Source of the DNA: Nemertoderma westbladi
Taxonomy: Eukaryota > Xenacoelomorpha > Nemertodermatida > Nemertodermatidae
Assembly: GCA_032718475.1 (NCBI GenBank)
Contig: JAUCBJ010008819.1
Location: 1 to 45,382, forward strand
Direction of reading: 5' to 3'
Length of the DNA stretch: 45,382 bases
Part shown: positions 1 to 11,570 of the stretch, one piece after another
Layout: each line of letters opens with the position of its first letter
Numbering within the stretch: position 1 is the first letter of the stretch
Translations under genes and position numbers: made by a program
The notes under the pieces: model-generated
Told to the model about the DNA's origin: nothing
The model's input: the letters and a program-made list of their open reading frames with translations, nothing else
The model's database searches: none

Positions 1-1223
1 CACCTGGCTTTGCATATTGAACGTGCGTTTGGAAATAAGTTCGTGCTACCCTTCCGTGGGTGGTAGATGTCGCGGTTATGTATTGGTGGGTGGGAAGGGA
101 GGGGGGGGGGGGGGGTGCAGATTAAAAGGGGTGAACACGTACTGTCCCCCTTTCTTTGATTAATTGGTGGTGTTGGTTAATCTCTCATAACCTGATTTTG
201 TGATACAGTCGCACAATTTTAATTTGTATCTCATAACTGGGCCTCGTGCTGCGCGAAGGCCCCACGAACGTGTTTAGTTTACTTACTGCTGACTAACATA
301 CTTCTTTGTAATAGTCTTGGCTAGGATTTTTCCCCCGGGCTCCTTCCAGCCAGCTTGCTGGCATTCTAGTTCTATTTAGGAGCTCGCTCAAAGAGCAGGG
401 ATAGTTACTATCAGAAAAAATTGTCAGTGATAGCTATCCATCCATCTGCTATCTATCCATATAGCGGAATAGCAGTGAGTATAACATGTAGATATTCCCA
501 TACGATTCACTGGGAAGATATATTCAGCTGACAGGGTAATACATTATAAACAGTTGATGTTTGATTACTGTCTGTGATAGTGTGAGTGAGTAAACACAAC
601 CTTACTAAAACTTGGCAAGTAAAATACTTCTCTGCAGTTTGGGCGTATCCGCAGCAGCTGGTATTTCTATCATTGAGTCTTTCGCAATTTTCGTATGGGG
701 CTATTTTGCGAAATAAAAAAAAAGACACTTTAATACTTTTTTTTCCACATCCTGGGGTTGAGTTGCGTCGAAGGATATAACTTTCATTGACGGACGAGGT
801 ATTGCTTCGGAGGAGCTCACCTTATATACATATAAATAAATATTCATAGAGAATACTTTTACAGTAAGAAGTCCTAACGGTCTTCTAATAATAATTACTG
901 CATGCTGCCTTACCGTGATGGTTTAGCTCACAGTTAAAGCAATAAATGACTTACATAGTTATATATTAATTGTAATTGATCAAACAAATGGAGCTTCTAT
1001 AACACATTATAAATGGGGGGGGGGGGGGGGGGGCTTCGCACAGCACGCGGTTAACCAGAGTAAGAGTGCACTAATACTGTAGTATTCTATAGAAAATTTC
1101 TCGCAATAAATATACCGTGGTCGGAATTTCCTCATCAGTCTCAAAGTTTGGATAAATTTCCTGTTTTAACCCTATTAAACCCGGGGGGGGGGGGTCAATA
1201 TGAACCCCCCCCCCCCCCGTAGT
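1..1223. other. Intergenic DNA with G/C tracts, no gene seen
   Basis: No convincing coding sequence is present. A run of 15 G lies at 101-115 and one of 19 G at 1015-1033. A G12 run (1183-1194) and a C14 run (1205-1218) sit 10 bases apart and could pair as a hairpin. The short open frames here overlap each other on both strands and show no family motif. Positions 440-725 belong to a dispersed repeat listed separately. Positions 235-273 resemble, in reverse complement, 36452-36490. Confidence 0.6.
440..725 (-). repeat. Dispersed repeat, copy 1 of 4
   Basis: Read on the minus strand, this stretch aligns with 39955-40240. Shared blocks include CAATGATAGAAA, ACAGTAATCAAACATCAACTG, AATGTATTACC and CCCAGTGAATC. 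Partial copies lie at 39400-39545 (plus) and about 23600-23810 (minus). No protein is evident. The unit appears joined in some copies to the foldback repeat at 39142-41150, so it may be part of one larger unclassified element. Confidence 0.6.
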
Positions 1224-1271
1224 TTTTTTATTATAATTCTGAAACAAACGCAGTTGGGAATCTGACATTTT
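1224..1271. repeat. Left 48-bp target-site duplication
   Basis: These 48 bases are identical to 6561-6608, starting in TTTTTTATTATAATTCTG and ending in GGGAATCTGACATTTT. They lie just outside the poly(T) that is the reversed poly(A) tail of the minus-strand element at 1272-6560. This is an unusually long but otherwise typical target duplication. Confidence 0.85.
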
Positions 1272-1281
1272 CGTTCCTTTA

Positions 1282-1313
<32 letters not shown>

Positions 1314-1716
1314 GGTACATATGTATCTGATTATACTACTTATATGCCAATCGTCAATCATCCTTTAATATCCTTTAATAATAATAATAATAATGGAAAA
1401 ATGTAGAACATACTGCAGAAATGCAAAAACTAAGTAAGTTGTAACCACCCCCCCCCCCCCCACCCCCCAATTTGCCCATTGCCAATACCAATTACTTTTT
1501 AGGCAATCTGTTGGATTGGAAGCAAGCTTATTTAATCCATCAGATGCTAATGAGTTTCAAAATTTGTTGGTTTGAATTTAATAATGTGCAAAATAAAACA
1601 AGAAATTATAATTTGATCTCAAATAGTTTTGATAAATAGTTTTGATAATTTTGATAAGTGTACTCAACTAAATAAATCTTGAAAAATGATTCATAATGTG
1701 ATTTACCAATACAAGG

Positions 1717-4700
1717 TTAAGTTTGTGTTTGTTGTTGCGAAAATAAGATATATTCTTTAAGTTTTAATTTAAATTTAGCAAGTATCGGGATTTTTCTAAT
1801 TTCTGAGGGTAGTTCATTCCAATATAGTGGAGGTTGATATGTTATAGAACTCTGGCCAAAATTTGTTTTGAAAAGTGGCAGATGATAGTTGTAACTAGTA
1901 CGCGTGTTGTGAGTATGTATAGATTTATTTAATACAAAACATTGTTTCAAGGTTTGTGGGATATCTAAGTATCCCATCCTATACTTATACATAAAGAGCA
2001 GGCATTGGTATCTATATAAATTTGATAACGTTAGTTCTTTGGTAATGTTAAAAAGATCATAAGTGGGATAATTGTATGGTTTTAGATGGATATAACGCAT
2101 GACTCTCTTTTGTAAAAGAACTATGGGTTTCAGTACGGTTGCACATGATGGGTTTCCCCATATTTGAAGCAAAAAGATGAAATATGGTCGAACTAACGTA
2201 TTATAGAGCATTAAGTGAATGTGAAACAGCATGAGGTTTTTGAGTTTGCCAATGATTCCGACGTTCTTTGCAATTTTTAGTTGTATCTGACTTGTGTTTT
2301 TTCCATTTTAAATCGCTTGATAAAATGATACCTAAAAATTTTGTTTCGTTTACTTTTTTTATTTCTTTACCTCCCATCATAAGTGAAACATTTGTTTTGT
2401 GTGTGCTTGGACGACGCAATGAGAAAATAGAAAATACTGTTTTATCTAAATTCAGTGATAGTTTATTTGTAGCTAGCCAAATATAAATTTTATCTAGCTC
2501 TTCATTTATTGATTTAAGGATTTTGTTTAAGTCTGTTCCAGATTGAAATACATTTGTGTCATCAGCGAAAAATTATAAACTGCACCAAATTTGAACTCTC
2601 GGCAATATCGTTTATGTATAACAAAAAAAGAACTGGCCCAAGAATTGATCCCTGTGGGACACCACATGTTGTAGGCATATAGTCAGAAAGGGTTGTTTCA
2701 AATTGAACACGTTGTTGTCTGTTCGTGAGGTAATTTCTGAACCACTCAAGCGGCGTTCCGCGGACACCGTAATGTTCCAATTTCTTAAGAAGAATTTGGT
2801 GGTTTACGGTATCGAACGCCTTGGAGAGGTCCAGAAAAACCCCTACTGTAGTTGACCCACTATCAACTGCTTGGGCCATTTCGTTTATGAGAACTGATAA
2901 TGCAAGTTCAGCAGATTTTTTTGGTTGGAAACCAAACTGGTTTTTAGACAGCAAGTTTTCTCTTTTAATAAATTGTATGAGTTGGTTGCATACAACCTTT
3001 TCGAAAATTTTTGAGAAGTAAGCTAATATGCTAACTGGCCGATAAGTTATTATGAATTTTTTGTCCCCTTTCTTAAATAAAGGAATAACTTTTGCAATTT
3101 TAAGCTGGTCTGGCATAATACCTGTGGTAATGACATATTAATAATGCTCGTAAGGGGGGAAGAAATTAAATGGATCACCTTTCTAGCAACTGATGGATCC
3201 ACAAGATCAAGCCCTAAAGACTTTTTATTGTTCATTGACATGACAGTTTTTATCAATTCATTTTCGGAAATGGCGTGGAAAAACATCGAGTTCGCTGGTG
3301 AATTTTTCAGATATTGTGACACTGGGATTTCGGTGTTAGGTAGTTTTTCAGATAGATTTGTGCCTACAGAGGCATAACGTCGATTAAATTCATTAGCTAT
3401 ATTTGTTACATCGTTTTCAAGGCGTTTATTTATGAGAAAAGATTTGGGATAGTTCTCTGATTTTTTCCTATTGATAAGAGATTTCACAGTATTCCAAGTT
3501 TTGTTTATGTTGTATTTATACCTCTCAAATAACTTTTCAAAGTATAACTTCTTTGCATTTCGTAGTGCAGAAGTTAATAAATTTTTGTATTTCGTATAAC
3601 CTATTTTATTTGTTTCGGTTCTATGTTTCATATAATTTGAAAATAAAGCTTGTTTTGATTTAATACACTTAAAAATAGCATTGGTAATCCATGGTTTATC
3701 GGGATTGACCATTGTAAACTTCTTTAATGGACAGTGGATTTCAAAAAGAGATTGGTAAATTAAAATAAATTTGTTATAAGCGGTTTCAGGATCAGTGTTT
3801 TCCATAATATTGTCCCATATGCCAGATTTCATTTTTTCACTTAATGTTTTCGAAAATTCCTTAATATTTTTTTCGGATGTGTCCCTTCTAAAGAAATATT
3901 TTGGTGGAGGTGGTTTACAATTCACTGGGATGTCAACTTGTGTAAAGATTGGAAGGTGATCTGAAATATCTGCAACTATAATGCCTGATAAATGAATAGT
4001 CGAAAAATCATTAGTGAGAATATTATCAATAGCAGTTGCAGTGGTGTCAGTGATACGAGTAGGTTTATTAATTAAAGGAGTGAAGCAGTTAGCCGATACA
4101 GTTTCTATAAATTTGAGCGGTTGTGGTGCAATTTCAGTATGAAGTAGATTTATATTGAAATCGCCCATTACGTAGCTTAACTTAGCTTCGTTATTTATTT
4201 TGTTTAGTATAGGAGCAAGGGTATCAAGAAATTCATTAATATCAGAGTCAGGTGGTCTGTAGATACATCCGAAAATAACATTTTTATCTGAGTCGCGTTG
4301 CCACTCAATGAAAGTTGATTCAAATAAACCGGATTTAAATACCGATAAATCATCACGCCTGGTAAAAACTATTGAGCTATGCACAAATATACCACTTCCA
4401 CCACCAGTTTGTTTTTCTCTATAGTTGTAAGAAAAATTATAATTTTTAAGGTTGAATTGGTCATGATTGTGTGACGTTTGCCATGTTTCAGAGACACCAA
4501 TGATGGCAGGAGGTGTGTCAATACAATGTAGCAATTGCTCTAGGTTTACTAAATTTTTGTTTAAACTACGAATGTTACAGTGTAGCATGGAAAATTTCAT
4601 ATTGTTAAAATGTTGAAAATCTGAGTAGTAATTACACTTTTTTTCATAAAAGAAGTTTCCATCTGGGTCAAGTTCACAGTCAAACGATGGTCTATCTGGA

Positions 4701-5066
4701 TCTGGAATTTGGTTAATCTTTTCGGAATGGAAAGTCTTTGGAAATGGAAAAATCTTTTCTATTTGGAATCTGTTCAATGTTTATAATAGAAGGAAGTCTG
4801 TAATCGTTTATAGTGAGAATATATTCAATATTATCAACAATACTTTGGAATGGAATATTTGATTCTATGCAATGGATACATATCCAATTTGGTAAAGACT
4901 TGAGGTAGGAAATATCTTTTTTGATTGTTGATATACATTTTACATGGTATTTTGCAAAACAGATGGTACAAGTAAGGGTACACTTATCGTTCGAGTGAAT
5001 AATTTTGGAACATGTGCCGCATAAAGGTGATGTCATGAAAAAGTAATTAGTCTTTGGCAAACCCAC
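1717..5066 (-). pseudogene. Broken ORF2: PHD finger, endonuclease, reverse transcriptase
   Basis: The polyprotein would nick target DNA and prime reverse transcription of the element RNA. It is read in pieces: 5066-4713 carries a Cys/His cluster (CGTC, CTIC, H, C, WICIHC) like a PHD finger. 4777-3050 carries an AP-endonuclease with GVSETW, YRPPDSD, GDFNIN and SDHLPIF. 3116-2562 carries RT with motif A (LDLSKAFDTVNH) and motif B (GVPQGSILGP). The motif C FADD codons near 2567-2580 are in another frame. 2419-2201 and 2232-1717 give the RT thumb and C-terminal region, including YWNELPSEIR. Frame changes therefore lie near 4713-4777, 3050-3116, 2562-2580 and 2201-2260. The catalytic motifs survive, so the damage appears mainly to be small indels. 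Start at 5066 or the next Met (5036) is uncertain. Confidence 0.88.
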
Positions 5067-5315
5067 CTAACTACAACTACACTAGCAAATATAAAGCAGT
5101 AATTTACCCCACACCTTGAATCGCAACCCCGTTACGATCCAATTTTAGATCTCACACAAACAAAGTTTATTACAGTTTATAACTAACTAAAACTAAATAA
5201 GCTAATAAGGATGTTATGGCTATTGGGCCTAGTTTGCATGCAATGTATATAATAAATGTATAATGATAAAATTAGAAGAAATGTATGTTAAACCTAATCA
5301 GTAGTCGATGACTTC

Positions 5316-6270
5316 CTATTTAAATCCGAGGAAAGGTTTAGGACTTTTAGCATCCTTTCGCCGCTGTTCCCTGCGGACTTTCTTTTCATCCTTTGTGAAG
5401 ATTTTCACCGACCTCATGTCTGAATTTGAAGTAATCGGAATCGGTTTTCCAGAGGCACCGATCGCATATATTTGACCATCGTGCGACCAACCAACACCTA
5501 CTTCGCGAACCTTTCTGAGCCGATTTAGACGGGTACTTGTGAGGCTTTCCGTCACATAAAACGACGTGGTTTTAAGCAGGTGTAATTGCTTAAACACTAG
5601 TGCACGTGATCGATAACGGACGAATTTCACTATTATGCAGGGAGGTCGACTGTCGTCTCTAGCTGAGCTATCAGATGTTGTTGGTTCCCCATGTTAAAAG
5701 ACCCGTCGTTTAGTTACACGGTGACATCGATCAACATCATCTTCATGTATTTTGAGCTTCAGATTATCCCGCAGAAATGACAGAGCTACAATTTGAGTGT
5801 CATCTTCATTAATCTCGGATGGATTCATTTTTACTCCGTGGATGAGCAAGCAGTTTCGCCTAGAATACTGCTCCAAGTCATCAAGTTGGTCACTTGATCT
5901 CCGGTGAATTTCGAGAAACTCAGATCGGATATCAGAGAGTGTTACGGATCGTTTCTAATTCGAAGTTGACAATCGATTTTATTGACTCAGTGAGCGATTC
6001 CGAACCATCTGAACTCCCTACAACAGTTCCACCTATTTGAATGTCACAATTTCCATTTCCACTTTTTTTCTTAGTAGGCCTAACGGTATTGGGACCCGTA
6101 CTGGTATCAGTAACACCAGCGCTAATTGCTTGGTTGACTATGTCAGATATTCGACCTTCCAAACCCGCTAGGTTCTCTTCGAAATCATCCATACATTCCA
6201 TTTGTTGTGATAGGGATTTATTTAAATTTAAACCTGAGTTATTAGTTGTTGATTTTATTCCCTTTGCCAT
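5316..6270 (-). pseudogene. Broken ORF1, L1-ORF1-like RNA-binding protein
   Basis: About 318 codons from ATG 6270 to a stop at 5316. The N-terminal part (6270-5932) is Ser/Asn-rich with an acidic helix. The centre has LEQYSRRNCLLIHGV and DDVDRCHRVTKRR, typical of the RRM-like core of the Transposase_22/L1 ORF1p family. The C-terminal part has KFVRYRSRALVF and ends in a Lys/Arg-rich tail with KKVRREQRRKDAK. The known role of the family is nucleic-acid chaperoning and binding of element RNA. Two breaks are visible: a frameshift close to 5932 and one in-frame TAA at 5694-5696. It precedes ORF2 by about 250 bases on the same strand. Confidence 0.8.
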
Positions 6271-6560
6271 TTTCCGTCCTTTCAGCGGTTTATTTTTCTA
6301 CTGGCTACTGCCACAGGTTGAACAATTCGGTGCCCTTGAATGCCTGGGAAATATTTACGTTGGTGTATGTATGGTTGTGATGCTTGATCAGGCATATACG
6401 ATGTAAACTGTTAAGTTTAAATTTACTACATTCACCACATTCAATGCTAGGCCCAGCGCCTTTTAATAGTTTAGAGTTTAAATCATAGCAGTCATGCACA
6501 GTTGTAGTAGAGCTGTCAGCTAATACCTAACAGCTGTACAGCAGATGTTTCAGCAGTTTG
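6271..6560 (-). other. 5' leader of the non-LTR element
   Basis: This lies between the ORF1 start and the 5' target duplication. A 64-codon open frame (6499-6305) lies here but has no motif and is probably incidental. An internal promoter would be expected here for an autonomous element; none can be recognised by eye. Confidence 0.4.
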
Positions 6561-6608
6561 TTTTTTATTATAATTCTGAAACAAACGCAGTTGGGAATCT
6601 GACATTTT
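6561..6608. repeat. Right 48-bp target-site duplication
   Basis: Identical to 1224-1271. It abuts the inferred 5' end of the minus-strand element. Beyond it the pre-insertion sequence continues into a hairpin-rich repeat. Confidence 0.85.
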
Positions 6609-7485
6609 ATGACTTTTCCTAAAAATGTACTGTCTTCCTAGTAGTGAAAACCGTTTTCAAAAATATTGGGTAGTTTTTCGAGTTATAGCACCATTTTTTA
6701 ACCCTACTTTTGGCACTTTTTTTTGAGACGTTTTTTGAAAATTACATTTCATTAAATATGAATTGTAACATCTCAATTTTTTATTTACACCGGTTTTTTG
6801 GTGTTAGCAATTGGATGGAATTCATATAAATTGATTTTGAAATTTCAAACTTGTTTTTTTCGGCGGGTGCCAAATTTTGGTGCCAGCACCAAATTTTGAA
6901 ATATGTCAATTTTGTAAATTGATTGTTTGAAACTTGTTTTTTACGCAATTGGGGTATTTTGGGGTTCTGGTTTCGAGGAAATATATACGAGTTGCACCAA
7001 GCGTATCAAACTTGAATTTTTCGGTGCTGTGTGCAAATTTTGGTGCTAGCACAAAATTTTGAAAATCCATTCAATAGATAAAATTGCATGTGACAATTTA
7101 TTTATTGCGTTTTAGAGGTTTATGGCTGTTCTGAATTCAATGGAATATATAACTAACGAACTAGACATCTCAAACTTGTATTTTTCGGAAGTGGGTACAA
7201 AAATCTTATTGCGTTTTAGAGGTTTATGGCTGTTCTGAATTCAGTGGAATATATAACTAACGAACTAGACATCTCAAACTTGTATTTTTCGGAAGTGGGT
7301 ACAAAAATCTATCAAATATATCAATTTATTGCGTCACCTTGTTTCTTGCGTTGTACGGGTTTATGAGGGTTCTGAATTCAATGGAATCAGTAAAAATTTC
7401 ATAAGAGTTTTCAAATTTGTATTTTTCGCCGGTGAGTGAAAATTGTTGTGCCAGCACCAAATTTTGGAAAATAAGCAAATTAATA
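6609..7485. repeat. Degenerate hairpin-bearing repeat array
   Basis: Diverged units of roughly 100-150 bp repeat phrases such as AAACTTGTATTTTTCGG, TTATTGCGTTTTAGAGG and TCTGAATTCAATGGAAT. Several end in a near-palindrome of the form CAAATTTTGGTGC-nnGCACCAAATTTTG (near 6868, 7028 and 7445, and again near 8264). A solo LTR interrupts the array at 7486-8139 and the same unit type resumes at about 8155-8300. No protein is seen. Confidence 0.7.
7102..7309. repeat. Tandem duplication, 2 x 104 bp
   Basis: 7102-7205 and 7206-7309 differ at only one position that I can see (CAATGG against CAGTGG). This near-identity stands out within an otherwise diverged array, so the duplication is recent or was homogenised. 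Confidence 0.9.
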
Positions 7486-8139
7486 TGTGACGGACAGGAT
7501 CCAACGGAGTTGGCAGTATCAGATCCCGACCAGTGTGTGTATTATACGTGTCGCCGTATCCGTAGGCTGCTAAATTTGTAGTCTGGATATAATGGGCCGA
7601 AGGGCGTTCAAATAACTGAGTTTTATTATCAGTGTTTATAATCGCAGTAATCAATAATAGCACAGTCTAAATATAATAGTACGGTAGTGACGACGGTTAA
7701 AACTGTTCCGGTCTCACAACTACATAGGAACCAACTGAACCAGTAATCAATAACTACAACGGTTATATTATCATTGACACATACTAAATTACCTCTACAC
7801 TACCGAGTGGCCTGAGTATCCAATAGATGCACTCTAATCACCCCCAATGTGCTTTCCCACCCACCATTGGCTTGACCTGATTAATTGTCACCTCGCCACT
7901 CCCTGTTGCCACTGTCCCTACGTGCTAGCCTTACTAGCTTGTTTGTCCCTCTGAGGTGGTTTGACCTCTCAACTCTCCCTGTGGCTTGCGGCATGTATCG
8001 CCTTAGTTGGTTGTGAGGTGACATTACTTTTATTTTACTTTTATTACATTATTGGTAATGTCACCTCTCCAACTATAATTGGTAAAATGCCACTAATCCC
8101 ATTTTCGGTGGGTAGTGCAGGGAATTGAATCCGCTTACA
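7486..8139 (-). mobile_element. Solo LTR inserted in the hairpin array
   Basis: On the minus strand it starts TGTAAGCGGATTCAATTC and ends in GGTCGGGATC...GTCCGTCACA. It shares these termini and the internal phrase GGTCAAACCACCT with the LTRs at 11571 and 15414. TG...CA ends are canonical for LTRs. On the minus strand the flanks are GATTA before and TATTA after, a 5-bp duplication with one mismatch. The surrounding array continues on both sides, which supports insertion. No internal coding region accompanies it. Confidence 0.75.
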
Positions 8140-8340
8140 TAATCAGTAGATAGTATAATCTTGTTTCTTGCGTTATACGGGTTTGTAAGGGTCCTGAATC
8201 CGATGGAATCAATAAAAACAGCACTGGACATCGCAAACTTGTACTTTTTGGTGATGGGTACGAAATTTGGTGCTAGCACCAAAATTTGCCAAATTACGCC
8301 AAAAAATACAAGTAGCAATGATCTGGCATATTAGAAATGT
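8140..8340. repeat. Continuation of the hairpin array
   Basis: Phrases matching 7330-7470 resume after the LTR (CTTGTTTCTTGCGTT, ACGGGTTT, CTGAATCCGATGGAATCA), followed by another GGTGCTAGCACC hairpin near 8264-8290. Confidence 0.65.
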
Positions 8341-10800
8341 ATTCCATTAGAATCAGCGCCCTAGAAAACCAGAAAATGTGAATTTATAGCATCGTATAAG
8401 TGAATTAAAAATGTTGTGTTCTAACTGAAAAGTGCTGGTTACTTGTTTCTTCATTTTTTTCCTGAAGGAGAATGGAATTGACAGCAAAGTTGATGCTGAA
8501 TGGTCATGCGTGGTGCCTCCATCAACACTATATAAATTGAACTATAATTTGCGAATTAATATACTTCGCGATACGCATTGGCCTACACACAAACACTTAT
8601 AATCGGTCCCCTTATATATACGCTGGCTTGGCTTAGTGATTTTCAACGGATCTTTCAATATTGTGACTAAGCAATATCAGCGTTAACCAATCGCAGTAAA
8701 CCAAGTTTGGGCAGATGTTATTACTAGTAAATCTAATTAATATCAAGAATAAAGTTCAACAAATTTGAATTTTGTGCAAACATCGCAAATTTGGCGGTTT
8801 ATTTTGTTGAAGTCTTTTAAGTAAAAATTATAATAAGTTCCAATATATGGCAAGTTTTCTACAACTAACTGTAGTACTGGATGGACTGGAGCTGTTGCTG
8901 GTTCTTTAAAGACAACATGTTGAATGCTCTCACTTAGATTATATATTTTAGATAGTAATTCAACAATGACAGATGGTCTTACCAAGTCATTCATCTCAAC
9001 TGACTTGTGTATTCAACAATGTGTAATTGTATGAGGTTCATTATATTAATTAAATTATTATTGAAAATTATAATATTGCTTAATTAATGATTATAATGAT
9101 TATAATAATTAATTATTAAATTGTAAAGTAATAGTAAATCACTTTTTGTAATATTGTAATATTAGGTAGAATGCTCTTTAATGTAGATGTGCGCCGATGT
9201 TTCCATCAATATGATCGGCTAAATTCAACATCCAATTTCATCTTTATTTGCCTTCTTCCACATTACGCTCGATTTACCGACCAAGGTCGGGTATATATTA
9301 ATATTTTTCGATAATAATAATTATTCGGAAAGCAGCGCTTTTTTCAATGTTATTTTTAGTTTAGTAATATTCGACTATTATGATATAGAAAGAAATGATT
9401 AAAATAATGTTTTCCATAAAGTTTTTAATTTATATATATTATTAATATATTATTTTATTTGAAAAACATTTAAAGTAGGCTTACATGGCGGCCTACGTTA
9501 CAGACTGCCTTTTCATGTGCCAAAGTTTGGCTAAATTTTCCCTTTCGAGTAATGGACAGAAAAGTTAATGTTTTGTCAAACTGAATGGTCATGCGTATTA
9601 AATAACCCAATAACAAAAGTTAGATGGAACTATGGGAAACATCGTACATTGTATTAAATACTGTGGAACGAGCCACGATTAGTGAACGAAGCTACTAGCG
9701 TACAATTTCAATTAGTATTACGGCCTAAAATCTTGTCCGTCCATCTGTCTGTCTGTCTGTAATGGAAAATTCAATCGTTTTGAAGCCTTTACTCAAATTC
9801 AACCTAATTTGGATGGACCTACTAGAAGAAAAGTTCCAATATTTTGAACATTTTCGCGGGGCATTCGTGTTCCACGAGTCAAGTACACGGGTTACCCGTT
9901 CTCGAGTGAGCAGCCGCTCGTGCTGCGCGATGCTACACGTACGTTTGTATTGTATATATGTATTGTATAGTTGTAAATTTACTTATAAGATCAATTGTAA
10001 TTTAATTTATTTTCGAATTATTAATATAATAAATGGGCTGCAGCTTATGAGAATTATAAGGAATAATTTAAATTTAAATCAATAACTAATGTAAGGTAAA
10101 GTATATCTATATATATTAAATAAACTGAATTCATAATTAATGTATAATTATAATATTAAATAAAATAAGCATGCACATAGGTTGGTTAAAGCTTACATTT
10201 TTTATTATAATGATAAGTTTATATATTAGCCATATTAAAAGGATACATATTATCCTAGATAATGGTTTAGTCATTGTTCCTCTGGTTCAGTAGCCATTTT
10301 TATCCACACACACATTCATCAATCACCCGCTGGTCATATCAGCAGAATATAACTCGTTACATGAGTACCCTAAAGCTACCTTAGTAAGGGAACGGAGGGA
10401 ATGTGATATCTCAGAAAAATTGGATTTTTAAAAGATCATCTGTCTCAAGAAAATTCACGATCCTGAGGGATCCTACCAGGCCATATTATTATTATTCCAT
10501 CTTGATGACCAGGTGGCTCTACTTCAGTAAAAGGTCGATCAATTGATGAACATAATTAATATAGAAATACACAAGCCAGCGCAGCGTCCTGAATAAAGCA
10601 AGTTCTTCCCAACAGTAAATTAATGATTATACTGAGCCTTGGTATGCGCTCTCTACTTCTTCAAAAGCTAGATAATCATTAACTAATCATTAATTTCTCT
10701 ACTCGCCGCAATTCGTTAGGATTACGAATCAATCAGCCTGAGGTTATTCTATCACTCATCCACGACGCTAAGGAAAATCAACTACTTTCGGTAAGAAAGA
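8341..10800. other. Unassigned AT-rich intergenic DNA
   Basis: No recognisable gene. An 83-codon minus-strand open frame (8994-8743) has ordinary-looking composition but no motif I can name and no supporting context. A (GTCT)n microsatellite lies at about 9740-9760. 9000-9480 is especially AT-rich with many TAAT runs. 9885-9950 contains CTCGTGCTGCGCGA, also seen at 242-255, which suggests a shared short repeat. Confidence 0.5.
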
Positions 10801-10837
10801 TTTTCAGCTGTAGTTATTTGTGTTTTTTTCACCTACT

Positions 10838-11425
10838 ACTAGGATCGGCATGCTGCATTGCGGCTGCATTTTTAAGAATGCTGTGCCGGCTTATCGACAA
10901 AATTTCACCGCCACAACTCGCTATTACCCATGACATTTGCTAGATCATCCGGATCTTCAAGGCCAGTGTCCTTTAAGATGCGTCTCAAGAAAGTCATGGG
11001 CTGTCCACCATGCTTATTCTTCACTCCATGAGGCTGCCAAAGTACAAGATTATGCACTGGCTGGTCCTCACGGCGAAAGCAATGTCCTGCAAAGCGGAGA
11101 CGATTTTGTTCTAGTGTCAAGCTTGGGGGAACCAATGAGACACCTCCAATGTTATATAGTGTCTGGTTGGAGATGTGTGCATTGTACTTGACACAATGAA
11201 CCCGGCGTAGCATTCTTGTGAATGTGCCATCCAGAGATTTGGTGTCCTCAGCAGTTAGAGCCCACCATGGACTCCCATAGAGGAGTACTGGAACTACTGC
11301 TGCTCTAAATAATCGGACCTTAAGTTTCCGATTAATTCTTGGTGACTTCCAAATCCTGGAAGCCTATTCAAGGCTGCCCATGCCTTTCCCTTAAGTATTC
11401 GAAGGTCCTCACCTGACTTCCGGAT
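10838..11425 (-). pseudogene. 5'-truncated RTE-like copy
   Basis: On the minus strand it matches the last 590 bases or so of the full-length element at 28582-31907. It encodes the end of the RT ORF, including SLTLEQNRLRFAGHCFRRE and TFLRRILKDTGL. Homology stops abruptly at the position matching GGATCCGGAAGTCAGG of the full copy, which is 5' truncation typical of target-primed reverse transcription. There is at least one small insertion (VKNKHGG against VNKHGG) and the stop region is altered. It shares 30-35 bases beyond its 3' end with the fragment at 41673. Confidence 0.85.
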
Positions 11426-11565
11426 TTTATTTCATAAATAACAGTCAACTGGTAGCGGTTGCGAATTTGATTTCCTGGTTACAAATCAGAGTGCTTGGTT
11501 ACGTATTGGTGTTATTAAACATTAATTTTACAGTTTTATATATTGTGCTTCGATGTATAGAACTA
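11426..11565. other. Short spacer before the LTR element
   Basis: AT-rich spacer with no feature recognised. It ends in the left copy of the ATTAT target duplication (11566-11570). Confidence 0.5.
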
Positions 11566-11570
11566 ATTAT

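Larger units (their letters stand above)
1272..6560 (-). mobile_element. Near full-length non-LTR retrotransposon (CR1/L2-like group)
   Basis: On the minus strand this reads as 5' leader, ORF1, ORF2, 3' UTR and a poly(A) tail, seen here as about 29 T at 1281-1310. It is bounded by identical 48-bp direct repeats, so both ends are defined. ORF1 is an L1-ORF1-like RNA-binding protein. ORF2 has an N-terminal PHD-type zinc finger, then endonuclease and reverse transcriptase. A PHD finger before EN-RT, together with the sequence style of the RT, suggests the CR1/L2/Crack/Daphne group, but this clade call is inference. The 3' UTR holds an (AAT)n stretch at 1378-1396 and a C tract at 1448-1461. Both ORFs carry frameshifts or stops, so this copy looks inactive. 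Confidence 0.88.

Noticed and set aside
8743-8994. 83-codon minus-strand frame
   Set aside because: Composition is plausible but I recognise no motif, and there is no splice, promoter or repeat context to support it.
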